DNA of 64,000 bases, taken from Diospyros lotus (lineage: Eukaryota > Streptophyta > Magnoliopsida > Ericales > Ebenaceae). A model generated the notes under the pieces. It was not told where the DNA came from and searched no databases. It worked only from the letters and a program-made list of their open reading frames with translations. The stretch's first letter is position 1. The number at the start of each line of letters is the position of its first letter. The position numbers and the translations under genes are program-made. Below, piece by piece: positions 11,475 through 24,800 of this stretch. Location: positions 234,622 through 298,621 of the forward strand of contig NC_068342.1 in the NCBI RefSeq assembly GCF_014633365.1, written 5' to 3'.

Positions 11475-13500
11475 CTGAGAAGATATCTGGTGGCAGAAAG
11501 TAATTGGAATTCGGTCCTCGAGCGGTAAATTTCGGATTGAATCGACGGAGGAATGTGTTGAACCAAAGAGCACTAGGGTTAGGGATGTTCTTGAAGAATG
11601 ATTGCCGTGTGGATATTTTACATACGTAGCTAGTGTCTCAGAACTTGGAGTGGGGAACACGGAGTCTCTAACGGCCTAGGGGGGGGCGGCGGCGGGGCTG
11701 AACCTGAATGGGAACAACGGCCTGTTTGGATCCCTTTATAGTAGAGTTCAAAAAAGCTATCTTGATATTTGGTAACATAAAAGATTATAAGTTGTCATAA
11801 GCTATAAAATGACTAAAAAATATATATTACTTATTTTTATAAATAAATCTAAAAAAATAATTATCAAATAACATATAAATTACAACATAACATATAAATT
11901 GTGAACAATTATAATAATGTTACAACGATTAACTTAAGACAATTATAATACAATAATAAATAAAAATAATGACGTTATAATTGTGAACAAAGACAATGGT
12001 AATGTGGTAACAAACAATGAATCGCTTTTGCATGTTTATGCAAGATTAAAAATTAAAGGAGGAAGGGATTTAAAGAATAAATGTTTAAGGATTTGGGGGC
12101 TTGAATGAAAAATTGTTATTTGTGTAAGGTTATATGCTTATTTTCCAACTCTAACTAATAATTTTTTTTAATTTATCTATTTATTTGCCCTCAAAATCAG
12201 CATTAGATTATCGAAAACCAATAACTTTTAAAATTGTGATCATGATCATTCAACCACTATTAATTATTTATTTATCTCTTTCGATACCCTTACTTTTTTA
12301 AATAAAGTAAATAATAATGAACGAGTTTCTATTTTTTATTAAACGAGTTATAAGCTTATTGACAATAGATTATCACTTTTTTATCGAATAAAAATTTATA
12401 TTATTTAAGCTCTAGTGTCATTGATGTTATATCCAATTTTCCACATTTGCTAAATATAAACTCTTATTCTAAAAGTGGGGACGACTTTCTCATTTTTGTT
12501 GTCCTTAACTAATGATAATAAATGGTAGCAAATCTCATATGTTTAAATATTCTTCAATAAATAATGACTATTTATTGGGTAATAGTGAATTTTGCATTTT
12601 TCAACGTTATTAATTAATCTTATCAAAATTTGACAAGATTGCTCAGCTAACAATAACAATAAAGGTTATCCACAATCTTAAGTCTATTAATATTTTGTTG
12701 AATAACAAATAATGCTTATTTCCATGTTGAACCGTGGCGGTTGCTTCTTTTTTTTTTTTATTAACAATTTATAACAATTCGATGGGTATTTTGGGAATAA
12801 AATATAACAGTAATGATAAACTAATAATATCAGATATTTTTCAATATAATTTATAAAATAAATATATTTATGAGAATTTTTTAAACATTTTGATAGCTTC
12901 TACTTTTAACTAAATCTCAAGCATAACGTAAGTTACTTTTTTGTCTTGAAAATTTTTGATAAAAATGAGTAACCACACTCTTCTTATTTACTAAATTAAT
13001 TTTATGCTTTGTAAAAAAATTAATATTTATGTTTTAATTTGTCTCGCAACTATCAATATTGCAATTTAGTTCGTTATTAAAAATTATTCGTTTTCATCAA
13101 AAAAAAAAAAAAAAATAACGACACGTTAGATATAAAATTTAAAAAAATATAAAATCTTTAATTATTAATAATTATCGTCGGTAATCGTTGCCAATAATTT
13201 AAAGATGAAAGAACTCATTCGTCTTCGAAATTATTAGATTTTCTTTTAAATTATTTGAATTTCTCAAAAAACTGTCGAAGAGATTATTATTCACTGTATC
13301 CACAAAAAGTTGATTGCAAATTTCATATGCACGTGACGTGAATATAAAGCCTTCAAAGTTTAATTAAAATATATAATAACTAAAAATCATAAAATATATA
13401 TATATATATATTATTTAGACAAACATAAACAAGGAAGGAAGGAAGGACAAGGAGTGGGGGGGCGGGGTCTAGGTTAATTGTTTGTTACATGTAAGTCTCT
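11475..13500. other. Divergent intergenic region between RPAP2 and ARGLU1-like genes
   Basis: The interval between two divergently transcribed genes. The RPAP2 side has a G/C-rich patch at about 11680-11700 and a GGCCTGTTTGGATCC motif at about 11719 that resembles one end of a DNA transposon, but I could not find its partner. The rest (about 11.8-13.4 kb) is AT-rich with homopolymer and (TA)n runs and no convincing gene. A pyrimidine-rich leader for the ARGLU1-like gene begins near 13.5 kb. Confidence 0.6.
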
Positions 13501-13633
13501 CGTTATCTCTCTCCTCCTCCGTCGACCTCCTCTGGCCGCTGTTTGGACACAGAAGAGACCATAACCCTACCCTCCCAGTTCTCCGTCGCCGTCCAGACAT
13601 CGGCACACCCAATTTCCGATCGTCAGCTCTCTA

Positions 13634-13643
13634 TAGGGTTTAG
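13634..13643 (+). promoter_or_regulatory. Telo-box-like motif in the ARGLU1-like leader
   Basis: TAGGGTTTAG, the complement of the AAACCCTA telo-box, lies about 280 bases upstream of the ATG inside the pyrimidine-rich leader. Such motifs are common near transcription starts of plant genes for RNA processing and translation. Function is inferred from motif and position only. Confidence 0.35.
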
Positions 13644-13713
13644 AATTTCTGTCTATGAAAACAATATCTCCGTTCACAGATCTTAGCCTTCCCCTTCCCC
13701 TTCTCACTTCCAG

Positions 13714-13868
13714 GTAAAAAGAGTCCTTTTTTCCCTGGTCCCCGGGGAAAATCCAAGCTATATTTTTTAAACATGCATATTCGTTAACAACGCCAAGGAA
13801 ACAGGGGCGTGTATTTTTCTCGATAATTGTTCCGGGAGCGGGATCCTCACGGAAGCTTGATTTTGCAG
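13714..13868 (+). other. ARGLU1: Probable 5'UTR intron of the ARGLU1-like gene
   Basis: A donor CCAG|GTAAAAAG at 13713/13714 and an acceptor TTTTGCAG|GTG at 13868/13869 would remove 155 bases from the leader 56 bases before the ATG. Both sites are good plant consensus. No transcript evidence is available here. Confidence 0.5.
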
Positions 13869-13924
13869 GTGATACTGCCCCTGTGAAATAATCGCTACTT
13901 GTGCTGGTGGAGAAGATAAGAGGG

Positions 13925-16900
13925 ATGGGAAGAAATAGGGATCTGTCGAGGTCGCCGTCGTACAGGCGGAGGTACTCGCGGTCGCCCTCTCCTGTGGGGC
14001 ACAGGTATAGCAGGAGAAGCCGAAGAGATAGAAGCCGATCTCCATATTCTTACAGCAGGTGATACCCGATTGCTTTAAAGATCCTTCTCTCTGTATGTAT
14101 TGATTTAAAGTCCGTATCCTACGGTGGAGTAGGATTGCGATGCTTTCTGGTCAATCGTACGTTTTCGATCTTTCAGGTTAACAGATATTTTGTCGTTTCT
14201 CTACAGTGATTTCTATTGAACGGTTCATATAATTCAGATTGGCAGGAGATTATTTGACTTAGCCCAGAGTTTACCTCATCTGGGTTCACACTGGTTTCGG
14301 TTTCTAATTAAAGTGTTACTTGTTAATATCTTAATCTGATGCATAAGATTGACCATACTACTGGTGCCTATTTTATTGGTTTTCCTGGTGTCTCCTCGGA
14401 TGTTTGTCATCATCGTTAAATAAAGTGGCAGCGAAGCTTTAATTTCCCAGGGATCTGTACCACTGGTGTGCATTTAGTTGTGGTTTATCTAGAATTGGGA
14501 GCAGTATTTAAATCCGCAAGGAAACTGGAGCACTGGCATTAAATGTTTTGTCAAATTTGAGTTTCTCGAGGGATGGAAATAACAGTATTGGATGCAATCT
14601 CCTCACATAGCGTTAAGCATTTTATTCTCTTCTTTGTTTTCACTTTTTTATAGCACTTGGGCGTGGATAATCATGTACTCTTGGTATTGCTTATGACATA
14701 TGCTGGCTTGAGAGTTTTTGATTTCCTTGACTGTGCTTACAGTTGACAACCATCATGCTTTCTACAAGTGTTGGCCATTTTTTGCTCAATCTGATGATCA
14801 TGCTATTCAGTTTGTAAGTAGTAGCTGTGGTGCTATCTGATGAATTTTGGGGAGTGTTGCATTTTTGACCTGTATAGTGGAAATACACTTAAGAGAGACA
14901 CTTGTAGTGTAACATCAGGGACAGTAGACAAGTGAGATAGATCAAGTTTCTTTTCCTAAAAATTTAAGAAGAGGCAGTTGCTTCCCTTCAAATAGGAATT
15001 GAGCAGGTGATGGGTGCCGATGGGTGTCCTTTTGTTGCTCGATCATTTAGCGGTGTCATGTGATAAAAGTGGGAGCACCCAGTTTGGTCATAGCAATGTT
15101 TGAGGTAACTGTACATGCTTCTGTACTTATTGTGCTAGATGATGGGTTGGCGTGATGCACAATGTATAATCTATGGTTCCCAAGATTTTGGCTGCCGCTC
15201 AGTAACTTATATGTAATTCCACAGACGAAGAAGTCGTTCAATTTCTGCCAGACATCGCAAAACTCGTTCACCAACTCCAAGAAGACGCAAAAGTCGCTCT
15301 CCAACTCCAAGGCGTTATAGGAGACAGAGAAGTATTAGTACTTCCTTGTCTCCTATAAGTAATTCTCCCAGTCCAAGTAGTGGATCAACAGAGCGCAAAA
15401 ATGCCAGTGAAAAACTGAGAAAAGAAGAGGAAGAGAAGAAAAGGTATATCAATTGTTTTTAATCCCTATTCTGATATTTTTTCTTTTATTTCCTTTTCTC
15501 TTTTTACGTTGTTATAATATAATACGCTTGTTTCTATCCTTATTCTATGGTTTTGTGCACTAAAGTACATAGATCACACTTATTCCAGCTTTCTTGGACT
15601 TGCATTATAGATAATGCACCATGTGTAGCACCTTGCTTTTGCATTCTCTCATAACACATTTATGTTTAGATTCATCTATGTTTTGTCATTTTATATATTT
15701 TAACTTATATGGAGAAGGTAAACTTCTATTTCTGTGAGAAATCAACATTTCAATCTCCCTGCAGCTTCAACTGTTTTGTTCTTTCCTACACGCTTATTCC
15801 CTTTTACTAGGTTAACTCCAACGCATCTGAGGTAAAGATATCATTGGATAGATGTAACTTGAGAGATAGGCTTCTAAATTTTAAAGATAGGTGTTGACTT
15901 CAGGTTATTGAAGTAAAGGATCCATTTATTGTTATCGAAGTAAAGGATCATTTTTTTGTTATTCTGTGCATAGTTTGGAAATTGCTGTCGTAGGCTTCTG
16001 ATTGTAAGAAGTGTAGCTTGATGTTATCATTGGAGTCCAGTTGAGAATAAATCATCGAAATTGCAGTCAAATAGGGTAGTGAGCTTGGTTTTTTGTTTTG
16101 GGGCGTGGGAACTTTTGTACTCTCAACTAGTCAGGGAGATAGGATTCAGGTTGAGCAACATGTGCTAAAAATGTTAAAAAAAAAAGAAGATATTAGACTT
16201 GAGGCCTGTTTGGTAATTATGTGTTGTGCTGCGCTGTGCTGTGGCTGCTTTGCTGTTCCGTGAAAGGAGTGCTGTCAAAAGTAGTGTTTGGTAACTGAGT
16301 GTGATGTTGTGTTTGTTAATGCTAAAAACAAATAATAAATGTTTGGTTAATATTTTGTTGATGTGTTGTAGAGATCTAAAGTGACTAAAGAAGACACTAG
16401 TATATTTAGATGGTGTTTAGCTTTGCTTAAATTTTGGTCAAAGGGAACTATAAGTTCTTAGAGAGCTAAAAGTTTTTCTACCTGCTTGGCAAATCATGAA
16501 GGGTTGATAAGCCATCTAGCTTATAAGTTCTTCCAACAGCTTGTTTGATTAGCTGGTACCCTATAGTTTTATTTTTTTGGTAGCTTATAAACAACCGTAA
16601 AATAAACTGGTGTTGATGTAGTAAATGTCCAATTTACTCAAATTAATAAGCTTTTCTTGGCAAACTCTTTTAACAGCTTATTAGCAAATAAGCTCTTAGA
16701 ACTTATAAGCTCATATGATTTAAGCTAAGCTCAATGAGCTCTAAATAACCACTATAATGATGTTCACTCGTATTGGAGTAAAATATTTTTAGCAAAAAAC
16801 ATTCTATATCAATACGTAAAAAGTTACATACCTAAAAAAATTTTTGTAATTAATTTTTTATTTTGAGACAAACTCAATTTGTAGTATTTTGAAAAGAAAT

Positions 16901-19900
16901 TACCTGTATGCACACAAAATATTGTTAGATCTTCAAGTGTTTAGCTTTTTTATATAAATTATTTTGTATATAAAATATTTTTTACATATGAAAAACTAGT
17001 ATTGCTATGGATTTGAAGGTAGATCTTTTGTTTTAAAAAATCAAGAATGCAACCTAAATGTAGAGAAATAAAATAAAAATAATGTGGAAAATCTGTAAAA
17101 AAATATTTCTCAATGTAAAATATTTTGCATTGGAACAAATGGAGCCTAAATTATCTGTAATATTCTTTTTCATGTATATGATAAATAAATAAATGATGCC
17201 ATTCTTATAAATAAAAAATTAATAAAAAAGGAAAATGTTAGAAGAATATTATTTTTTATATATGCACATATACATATATAAAAATAAATTTAAAATTAAT
17301 TGAAATTAAAAATATTGAGTTGTTTTGGGAAGTGGCATAATTATGCATTGCTTTTTAATTTAAAGCATGGGGTCCCTTGCTTTTGCTCTTGAACAGCTAA
17401 ATTTGCTTTTTTATAAGAAGCAATTGTACTTTAAAAGCAAAGTTGTGCTTAACTAGGCTTTTCTAAAACTTCTAATAAAAACAACTGTGCTTTTAAAGCA
17501 TAGTAATACCAAATAAGCCCTTAAGCATTATGCCTACGCAATTCTTCTTGCAGGATTAACCTATTGTCTTTATTGGATTTTGTTTTTTTAATATCTCTTG
17601 CAAGTATCCAAATTTTGAGATAGTGTTTTAAATGCCATATATATTTTAGATGGTAGAAGTCTTTTATCTTTCTAGCTATTCTTTCATTTGCTACATTTCC
17701 GTATTTTGGCTTGTATAAAGGCATTGATGAAAAGTGGCCTGAAGTCATCATGGCTGTTGAACTGGATACCTCCTGTAGTTGCAAACCCACAATCTTGGCA
17801 TCGAGGCTATTATTGAACAGGATAGCGCTGCTCTTGTAAACCTTAAACCTTGGCATCAAAGCTGTGAACAGGATTGCTCCTCTGCTTCTTGTAGATCCTT
17901 AATGTTGGTCACTTGGTGTCAACCTTGGTGTTGATTGTGGTGAAACTTAATCTGCTGTACTAATTGTGCTTATGGCTGACTCACTGACATCTTCAAACTC
18001 TCTTGCTTTGTTTTGATGCTCTAAGGGGCGAAAAAGCATTTTGAAATTGTTTTTGCAATTTATTCCTCATTACTAAGGAATAAAAATATTTTTGGATTGT
18101 TTTACTTATATTTATATGCATGCTTAGGAAATTTTTAAATCGTAGAGATGGAGACCACTAGCCTGGATAAGCATGGGATTGAAAAAAGAAAATGAATTCT
18201 ATTTGGGCTTGGGATAGGTTGCCCGCTGGAGTCTGTTGACCCGTTTGGTTCCAATGCAAATTAAACCTTGAACTTCTCCTACCGCCAAAGTTGCAGCCTT
18301 CTTGTTCATTTGTGTCAAAACTTTAGTGCTATAGTGCCATGGTTAGTGTAAAGGGTGCAAAGTATGAAATGAGAGGAGTATTGAAATCAGCATCCCTATT
18401 GAATAAATTGGTTGTTTGGTTTAGCAGAAGGGAAGGAGGAAGGAAATGGATTTAATGGAATTTTCAAAAACTATCGTGAAAAAATTAACCAGAGATTGCA
18501 GGGAAAAAGTTTCGTTCTTGTTTCACTAGGAAATGAACCCTCTTCCTTCTCTCTTCTGCTCAATTTGATGTTTGTGGGCACAAGAGGATTTCTTTTCCCC
18601 TCCTTGTTTCCCTGTTGTACTCATGTATATCCAATTGATCAAGGGAAGCTGCTTTATTCTTTCGTGCTTTTGACTTCCTATCTTTCTTTCCATCTTTTCC
18701 TCAAGCCAAATGTAGCTCAAGTGTTTTCATGGAACCTAACTGCACCAACAGTTTAATCACACTGGTTTTTTGTCATTTGGTTTCTGAGATCTGAGCTTAA
18801 TAAGCAAAAAACTATGATATATATTTTAGTCAATTTAGAATTTTGCTCTGACAAGACTCTGTTCAAGAATTGAAGTTTTGTGGTGATCAGTTTAAAAACT
18901 GCAACAGGTTATTTGACAGTCTTCTCTACAGGCTTTTTTGAAGGAAGATACTGCTATATATCAACTTGTTATATTTGATGATCAATTGGATGCCTCGTTT
19001 ATCTACTGTTCACCAGTTTTGAAACTCATTTGTTTGGATCAGGAATCGGTTAGAGGTATGCCTTAAAAGCATGAGCATATAATTTTTGCGTTTGTCGTCA
19101 TGGAGGTTAGTTTGTCACTCATTATGTAAAATAAGAAGAGAGGAAAAAGGAAGAAATTTCTTATATTGTTTGCTGGTTCAGTTTTATTGTTACCCTGCTT
19201 TAAAAGCATTTCTGGAATTGAAAATGCTGTATTTTCCTGCTGAGTTGTCAGTGGCCGTTTCCTGCTTAACTTCCCTCCTGTTTTATCAGGCGTCAACAGG
19301 AGGCAGAAATGAAACTTGTAGAAGAAGAAACTACAAAAAGAGTGGAAGAAGCAATAGGGAAGAAAGTTGAAGAGAGCCTGAACTCTGAGGATATCAGGCT
19401 GGATGTACAGAGGCGATTGGAGGAAGGTCGAAAGAAACTTCTTGATGAAGTTGCAGCTCAGCTTGAGAAAGAGAAGGAAGCTACACTTATTGCCGCAAAA
19501 CAAAGAGAGGCAAGTCCCTTGAAGCCCTTCATATGCCACATTCTTTTCCTTCTTAAATCTTTTATTTGACAATGACTTGGATTTGCGAAGAGAGGAGGGG
19601 TTATTAATAATAATATTATCCTGCAAATGCACTGGGAAAATAAATAAATAAATAATGGAGATTTTGTGTGTGTGGGTGTGGTGGTATGTGAAGGAACAAG
19701 CACGGAAAGAGAAAGAAGAGCTGGAAAGAATGCTTCAAGAAAACAGGAGGAAGGTGGAAGAAGCTCAGAGAAGGGAAGCTCACGAACAGCAAAGGAGGGA
19801 GGAAGAACGGTATTGGGAACTGGAAGAGCTGCAAAGACAGAAAGAAGAGGCCATGCGGAGGAAGAAGCAGCAAGAGGAGGAAGAACGAGCAAACCAGATG

Positions 19901-19960
19901 AAGTTATTGGGCAAGAACAAATCCCGCCCCAAAGTGTCTTTTGCGATTGGCTTGAAATGA
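13925..19960 (+). CDS. ARGLU1: ARGLU1-like arginine/serine- and glutamate-rich splicing protein, complete
   Basis: Four coding exons: 13925-14058, 15225-15443, 19290-19509, 19694-19960, summing to 840 nt (279 aa). Residues about 5-95 are an RS domain with repeated RSRSP and SPTPRR units. The rest is a long charged helix (RLEEGRKKLLDEVAAQLEKE, QRREAHEQQRREEERYWELE) ending in the conserved GKNKSRPKVSFAIG tail. This two-part architecture is that of ARGLU1, a nuclear protein that binds splicing factors and modulates alternative splicing and transcription. Exons 1-3 are joined by ordinary GT-AG introns. Intron 3 must use a GC donor (GAG|GCAAGT at 19510) to keep the family's conserved REEQARKEKEEL reading. 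Intron 2 is 3.85 kb and contains transposon-derived sequence. Confidence 0.9.
16203..17520. mobile_element. DNA-transposon-like element (1.3 kb) in ARGLU1 intron 2
   Basis: The left end GGCCTGTTTGGTAATTA (16203-16219) matches the complement of the right end, GGGCTTATTTGGTATTA (17504-17520), at 14 of 17 bases. Such GGCCTGTTTGG ends are typical of plant TIR transposons that insert near genes. Flanks TGA and TTA could be a worn 3 bp PIF/Harbinger-type duplication, but the superfamily is not certain. The inside is AT-rich, non-coding, and seems to host a smaller element. Confidence 0.5.
16411..16752. mobile_element. Possible nested MITE inside the 16203-17520 element
   Basis: About 340 bases with mirrored halves. 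TTTAGCTTTGCTTAAAT near the left end faces its near-complement ATTTAAGCTAAGC near the right, and AGTTCTTAGAGAGCT faces AGCTCTTAGAACTT. The borders and a target duplication could not be fixed. Confidence 0.35.
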
Positions 19961-21871
19961 TAGTTTTTTCTTCTTTTTTGTTTTTTTGTGAAATTGGTTA
20001 ATGGGTGCATTCAATTTCACAGTTGTGAAGTGGCTTTTGCAATTTCAAGTGACTGTTGGTAACACATGTTGGCAGGTGAGGTAGCCCCCGTGTGTTATCT
20101 CAGTTAATATGACATGAGCACTGCACTGGTCACTACTAGCTAAGATTATTAGTTAGTTGCCCACAAACTCTCGTTCTCTTAACAGCTGGATAGCGCACAA
20201 CTTTTTTTCATACTAAGCGACCAAACAATTCCAAATAAACCATGTTCTTTTGTTTTTGATAAAACAAAAAATGAGAAGACTTTAATTAAATAAAGAGGTG
20301 GTGTCAGTATCAGCATCCAGCAACACAACCTATACATCAAAACTGCTGCAACAGCAGCCCCTAACCAAGCCCATCCCTAACTACAACCAAAACAAAGATG
20401 CAAAGCAATATTCAATCGAAGCCACTTCCAGTGTACCATGCATCATCGTAGCCCAATAGAAATTAGATGGTCAACAAACTCCAGACCTGAGCGAAGCACT
20501 GCAAGGCATCCGCACCATTTAACATACCAAACTTCGAAAAAGCAGGCGGAAGCAAGAATACAGAAAGCTAACAGCAACCAATCCATCAAAGAGGCCACCG
20601 CACACCCGGCATCACGCATCCATCCTCGCCAACTGATGAGCAAGAAAGCCTCCAACTTTGAACATCAAGGATGATATTATTATTACTATTATTAGCACAA
20701 TCCAGTCCTAAGCAAATTAAAATTGGAGCACCAAGTATTAATCAACACAATCCAGTGACCAAAATCAAACAATCCACAAATCGGCAGAGAGCTTGTGAGA
20801 TTCCAGAGAGTGTCGCAAAGAACTAAAAATTAGGTCATCTTAGAGTTGAGTTAATGAGAGTCCGTGGGTACTGGCTGGGTAGTTTAGTCGTTTACCAGAA
20901 CCCATTTTGTAAATCAAATCTTCTCTCCCAGATTTGTCAATCCCTTGACGCCGTCTAAATGCCAATTTCCGAAAGTTAACCCCATACAAAAGATTCAGAG
21001 CTCTGTTGGCCGTATGCATCCACCATTCTATCCATTAATGAAGGCTGCGATATTAGCAATTTAGCATTTCTAATTTGTAATATGCCAATTAAGGGGTCAT
21101 TTTGGAAAGATCTTTCTTTTCAGCACAAAGCATTTAAAGTTCATGCTTTTAGATCTTCTTTTTGGTTATTAACATTTTGACTTCGTAAACATTGAAAACA
21201 CAAAATTTAAAAGTTCAAAATTGAATTTTTTATTTAGCAAAAAGAAAATAATAAAGCAAACTAATTTCAGGATATATATATAGATATATATTTACACTTT
21301 TTGCATTACCAAAAATCGTATACATAATACTAAAATTGTAAATTCTCTCTTTTAAACCTATATGATCTAAAACTATTATAAAAAACAATAGAAAGGAACA
21401 TCTTTTGCTAAATAAAAAAGAATAGAGAGAAGATAACTAGTGTAGTTATTCATCAAGATGTGACATGAACAACACCTATTCCCACAAAGCTCATGAGAAA
21501 TCGATATGAGTTATATATAAATATATATACACATATATATATGTAGTTTTATCTTTTTTTTTTAATATAAAATAAGCTGCGAAGAACAGAACCACCAGCA
21601 AAGAGCAGCAAGTAAGGAGAAGTAAGAAGCAAAGTGACCAATGACAATCAAGAAACAAGTGCAGCTTTATTTCTCTATATCAAGTCAAAAGAATTGGATA
21701 CAAGTCAAACTTTACCATACAGACTAAATCAAGAGACACGCTTATAATGATATATCCACAACATTGATTTGCACTGGAAGCGTAAAGAATTATAAGTGGT
21801 TCAAGCAAAAATGAAAACTGTACCTTCTAAGCAATGCCAATTAGCCAGCACAAAAACAAAGATGTTCTGCT
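19961..21871. other. Intergenic region between two convergent genes
   Basis: This region holds the 3' ends of the ARGLU1-like gene (plus) and the PIP5K gene (minus). The middle (20260-20680) contains a possible LINE tail; the rest is AT-rich with (TA)n stretches near 21270-21290 and 21516-21545. No gene was recognised. Confidence 0.6.
20260..20680 (-). mobile_element. Possible 5'-truncated LINE 3' end
   Basis: Read on the minus strand, a G/T-rich non-AT segment runs into CTTTATTTAATTAAAGTC and then a TTTTATCAAAAAC tail. This resembles the 3' end of plant L1-type LINEs (a ...TTATC/ACC-polyA ending). The 70-residue minus frame inside shows no reverse-transcriptase motif, so only the 3'UTR would be present. 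The target duplication is not resolved. Confidence 0.3.
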
Positions 21872-24800
21872 TCAAGGTTGTTCAGGGGCCGGAAAAACTC
21901 TCTCCAGAAAACTGATGAAGCGCCTGGAATACAGCTTGGGCTCAACACAAGATATTGTCATAGGGTTATAGAGCAGTGATTTATAGGCGTGCTCTAGCTT
22001 CTTCTTCATGTTGTACTTCTGCAATATATCAATTATGCCAAGGTAGAGAACAACATCATAGACCTCAAAAAGTTCTACTTCTTCTGAATCAGTTCCATCC
22101 TGTTTAAGCTTGCGATGAGCCAAAGCTGGCATGTTTGCTCCTAATTGGACCCGTAACCTGATCAAATTAGTGCAAATATTGGCGTTAAACATTGCTTTGG
22201 TCGTAAACCAGTTTATTGGATCCCAATTACCAAATTTGTGGCTATGGAAAACATGTAACAGAAATTTAATAGATCATGCAGAAATGTTGATGGCTTTATA
22301 GAAGATGTGGGCATGAATTGAGATAGTTGGAAATAAAAACCAAAAATATATATTTCTGTAACTCTCCACTGCAACCTTTTCTTGTCTGATTCCAGTTTCT
22401 AAGGATCCAGTGACTGCTCAATGCTTTGCAATAATTTAATAATTCGCAAAGAGAGATAAAGAAAACAACAGAAAAAAGAAAGAAAAATTGTTACGGAAAG
22501 CAGTTAGGAAAAAGGACCCTTTCTTTTTTGCATCTTATTTTCCTTTTCCTCCACCATGACCATGATGGAAACAGAGCCTAAAGCATCATCTTTTCTGGTG
22601 CCTAAACTTATGTAAAATAATAAAACTGATGATAAAATCAATAAGAAAAAAAATATAATAATAAAGTAAGCTACCTCACTGTGCCAGGCAGGATAAGATC
22701 AACTTCCTTGTCCCCTACAGAGAGAGCTCTGAGAGTATTTCCTCTAGTGTGGGTACCTGGTGCAGTGCTGACACAGTTGGGTTCATGAATAACTAGGAGC
22801 AGACCCCTTGGAGGAATTGAGATCTCTGGCAATATTGCACCTAAAGGAAGTAGAGACCATTAAAGAACTAAAAGATAGAGAGGACAAAAGCAATTAGAGA
22901 GCACTATTAAAATGCAGAGTAACGATAACTTCTAGGAAAATATGAAGACAGAGAAAAAGGGGTATCCACCATCATCTCCAGGCAAGGTTTCATGCTTATG
23001 CAGTGCATCAGGGGGTTCTAAGGGGGCGCTCAGTTGGTCAGGAGCTCTAAAATGCAATCCTAACAGAAGGCTGTAATCAATTATCTGTTGAGATTCCAAG
23101 AACGTGCAGTCTACATTGAGTTGCCTGCAAAGGAGGAGGAAACAAAACTATATTAGAAAGCAGAAAAAGCTATATGCACAAAAACTAATATGTACCACAG
23201 TTCTGTGGTATGCAAATGCATATCTAAGATGCAAGGTGCATATTTATTTTATCAAAAGTAACTAAACTATAATGAAAAAATAAATTAAAACATAAGTTAA
23301 GTGAAAAAATCATAAAGTAGAGAAAAAATAGGGCTCGGAAGAAACAGGCTTCCTTCATCCCAAAATGACAAAAATTGAAGGTACGTCCCAAGTTGAAAAT
23401 GTGTGCTCAAGACAAGATCTTTCAAATCCTTTGACATCAAACCTACAACATACTATCTGCATCCCACTACAGTGATATGGTGTCATCACAGATTGAAATA
23501 AACTAATAAACCCACACAGGATTTAGAAAAGAAAGTTTCAAATTTGGTTGAGGAACTTGTATTGAGTTTGACTCTGTTAAGTTGAATTGGATGCTTTTAG
23601 CTTCAAACACTGATCTCAAACTTTATTTGTAGTCTCACCTTAATTCTGTATCTCTTTATGCAGGACTGAAAAGCTTGAAATAAATTATACAAAATGTTAA
23701 ATTCTTATAGGTAGGGAAGAGTAAATTCTCTAAGGATCCAGCTTCTTATGATTGAGAGGTTTGATAACTCTCCACAGACGACCTGGACTAAAATTTGGGA
23801 TGCATGCAAGCTTACAGTGCTCTTCTACCAAGAAATAACCAGAGCTCATGCCCAAAATGACATCTGAATTCCGCATGAAAGTTTGAGGTCTACTCAACTA
23901 CAATACCAAGATATGAAGTATAGAGATTTACCTGAGGAAGTAGAGAAAATCCTCCCTAAATAAATGCCCTCAAATTACAACATTACCAACTAATATAATT
24001 GTTGAATATTGATTCAAAGTTGCTGATTTAGTGGGTGGATTGGGTCAAAATTGTCAATTATGATTGGGTCTTTCATTTTGTTTACTGATTTAGTGGGTTG
24101 AGATAATTTCGTTGTTTTTAAATTTAAGTCCAACAGTAAATCCTATTTTCTTGTTATTCAGTTGACATGTATTATCTATTTAAAGGCATGATGATATGAA
24201 TAAAAATAATGAAGTTACAGCCTTCACATTCATGTTTTTTTTTCTTTTTACAGCTTTTGTTCGTTAACTTCATAACTACCAATGTCTCTGAAATTCCAAC
24301 AATAATATGATCAAACAAGAAAAATAGAATGAAAGAATCCCAGATTGCCAAAATATAAAGAAAGTTAAAAATTCTTAGCCTTCTCCTGTCTTTTCTAATA
24401 ATCAATGAAATCTGATGACTTCTAAGAAGTTCAATATCTCTCCTATTTAATGGTTATATCCAATAATCCCTCTCCCTTCTTTCACCTAGAATCACACCGA
24501 TCATTCTTTCCTCTATGATGCAATTCTGATTTCTGAGTTCATTGAAATGATCCAATGATCATTTCAATGATCCATTATATGAGCACAAAAATTCCCACTG
24601 GCTTTTGAGAAAAGTTCCTTCTTTCATCAGATACTCTACTCTTACACATGCAGATAGATGGTACATCCATCATGCAGCATGCATCTAAGATGAACAGAGA
24701 ACATCCAATATCAGAGAATCACCATATGAAAAGACTAGTACAGTTATGAGGTCAGAAGGTATATGTTGGATGCATCTAATCTCATGTCCATGGGCATCAA

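Noticed and set aside
18412..18756. 114-residue frame in ARGLU1 intron 2
   Set aside because: It has no recognisable domain and lies inside an intron defined by conserved flanking exons.
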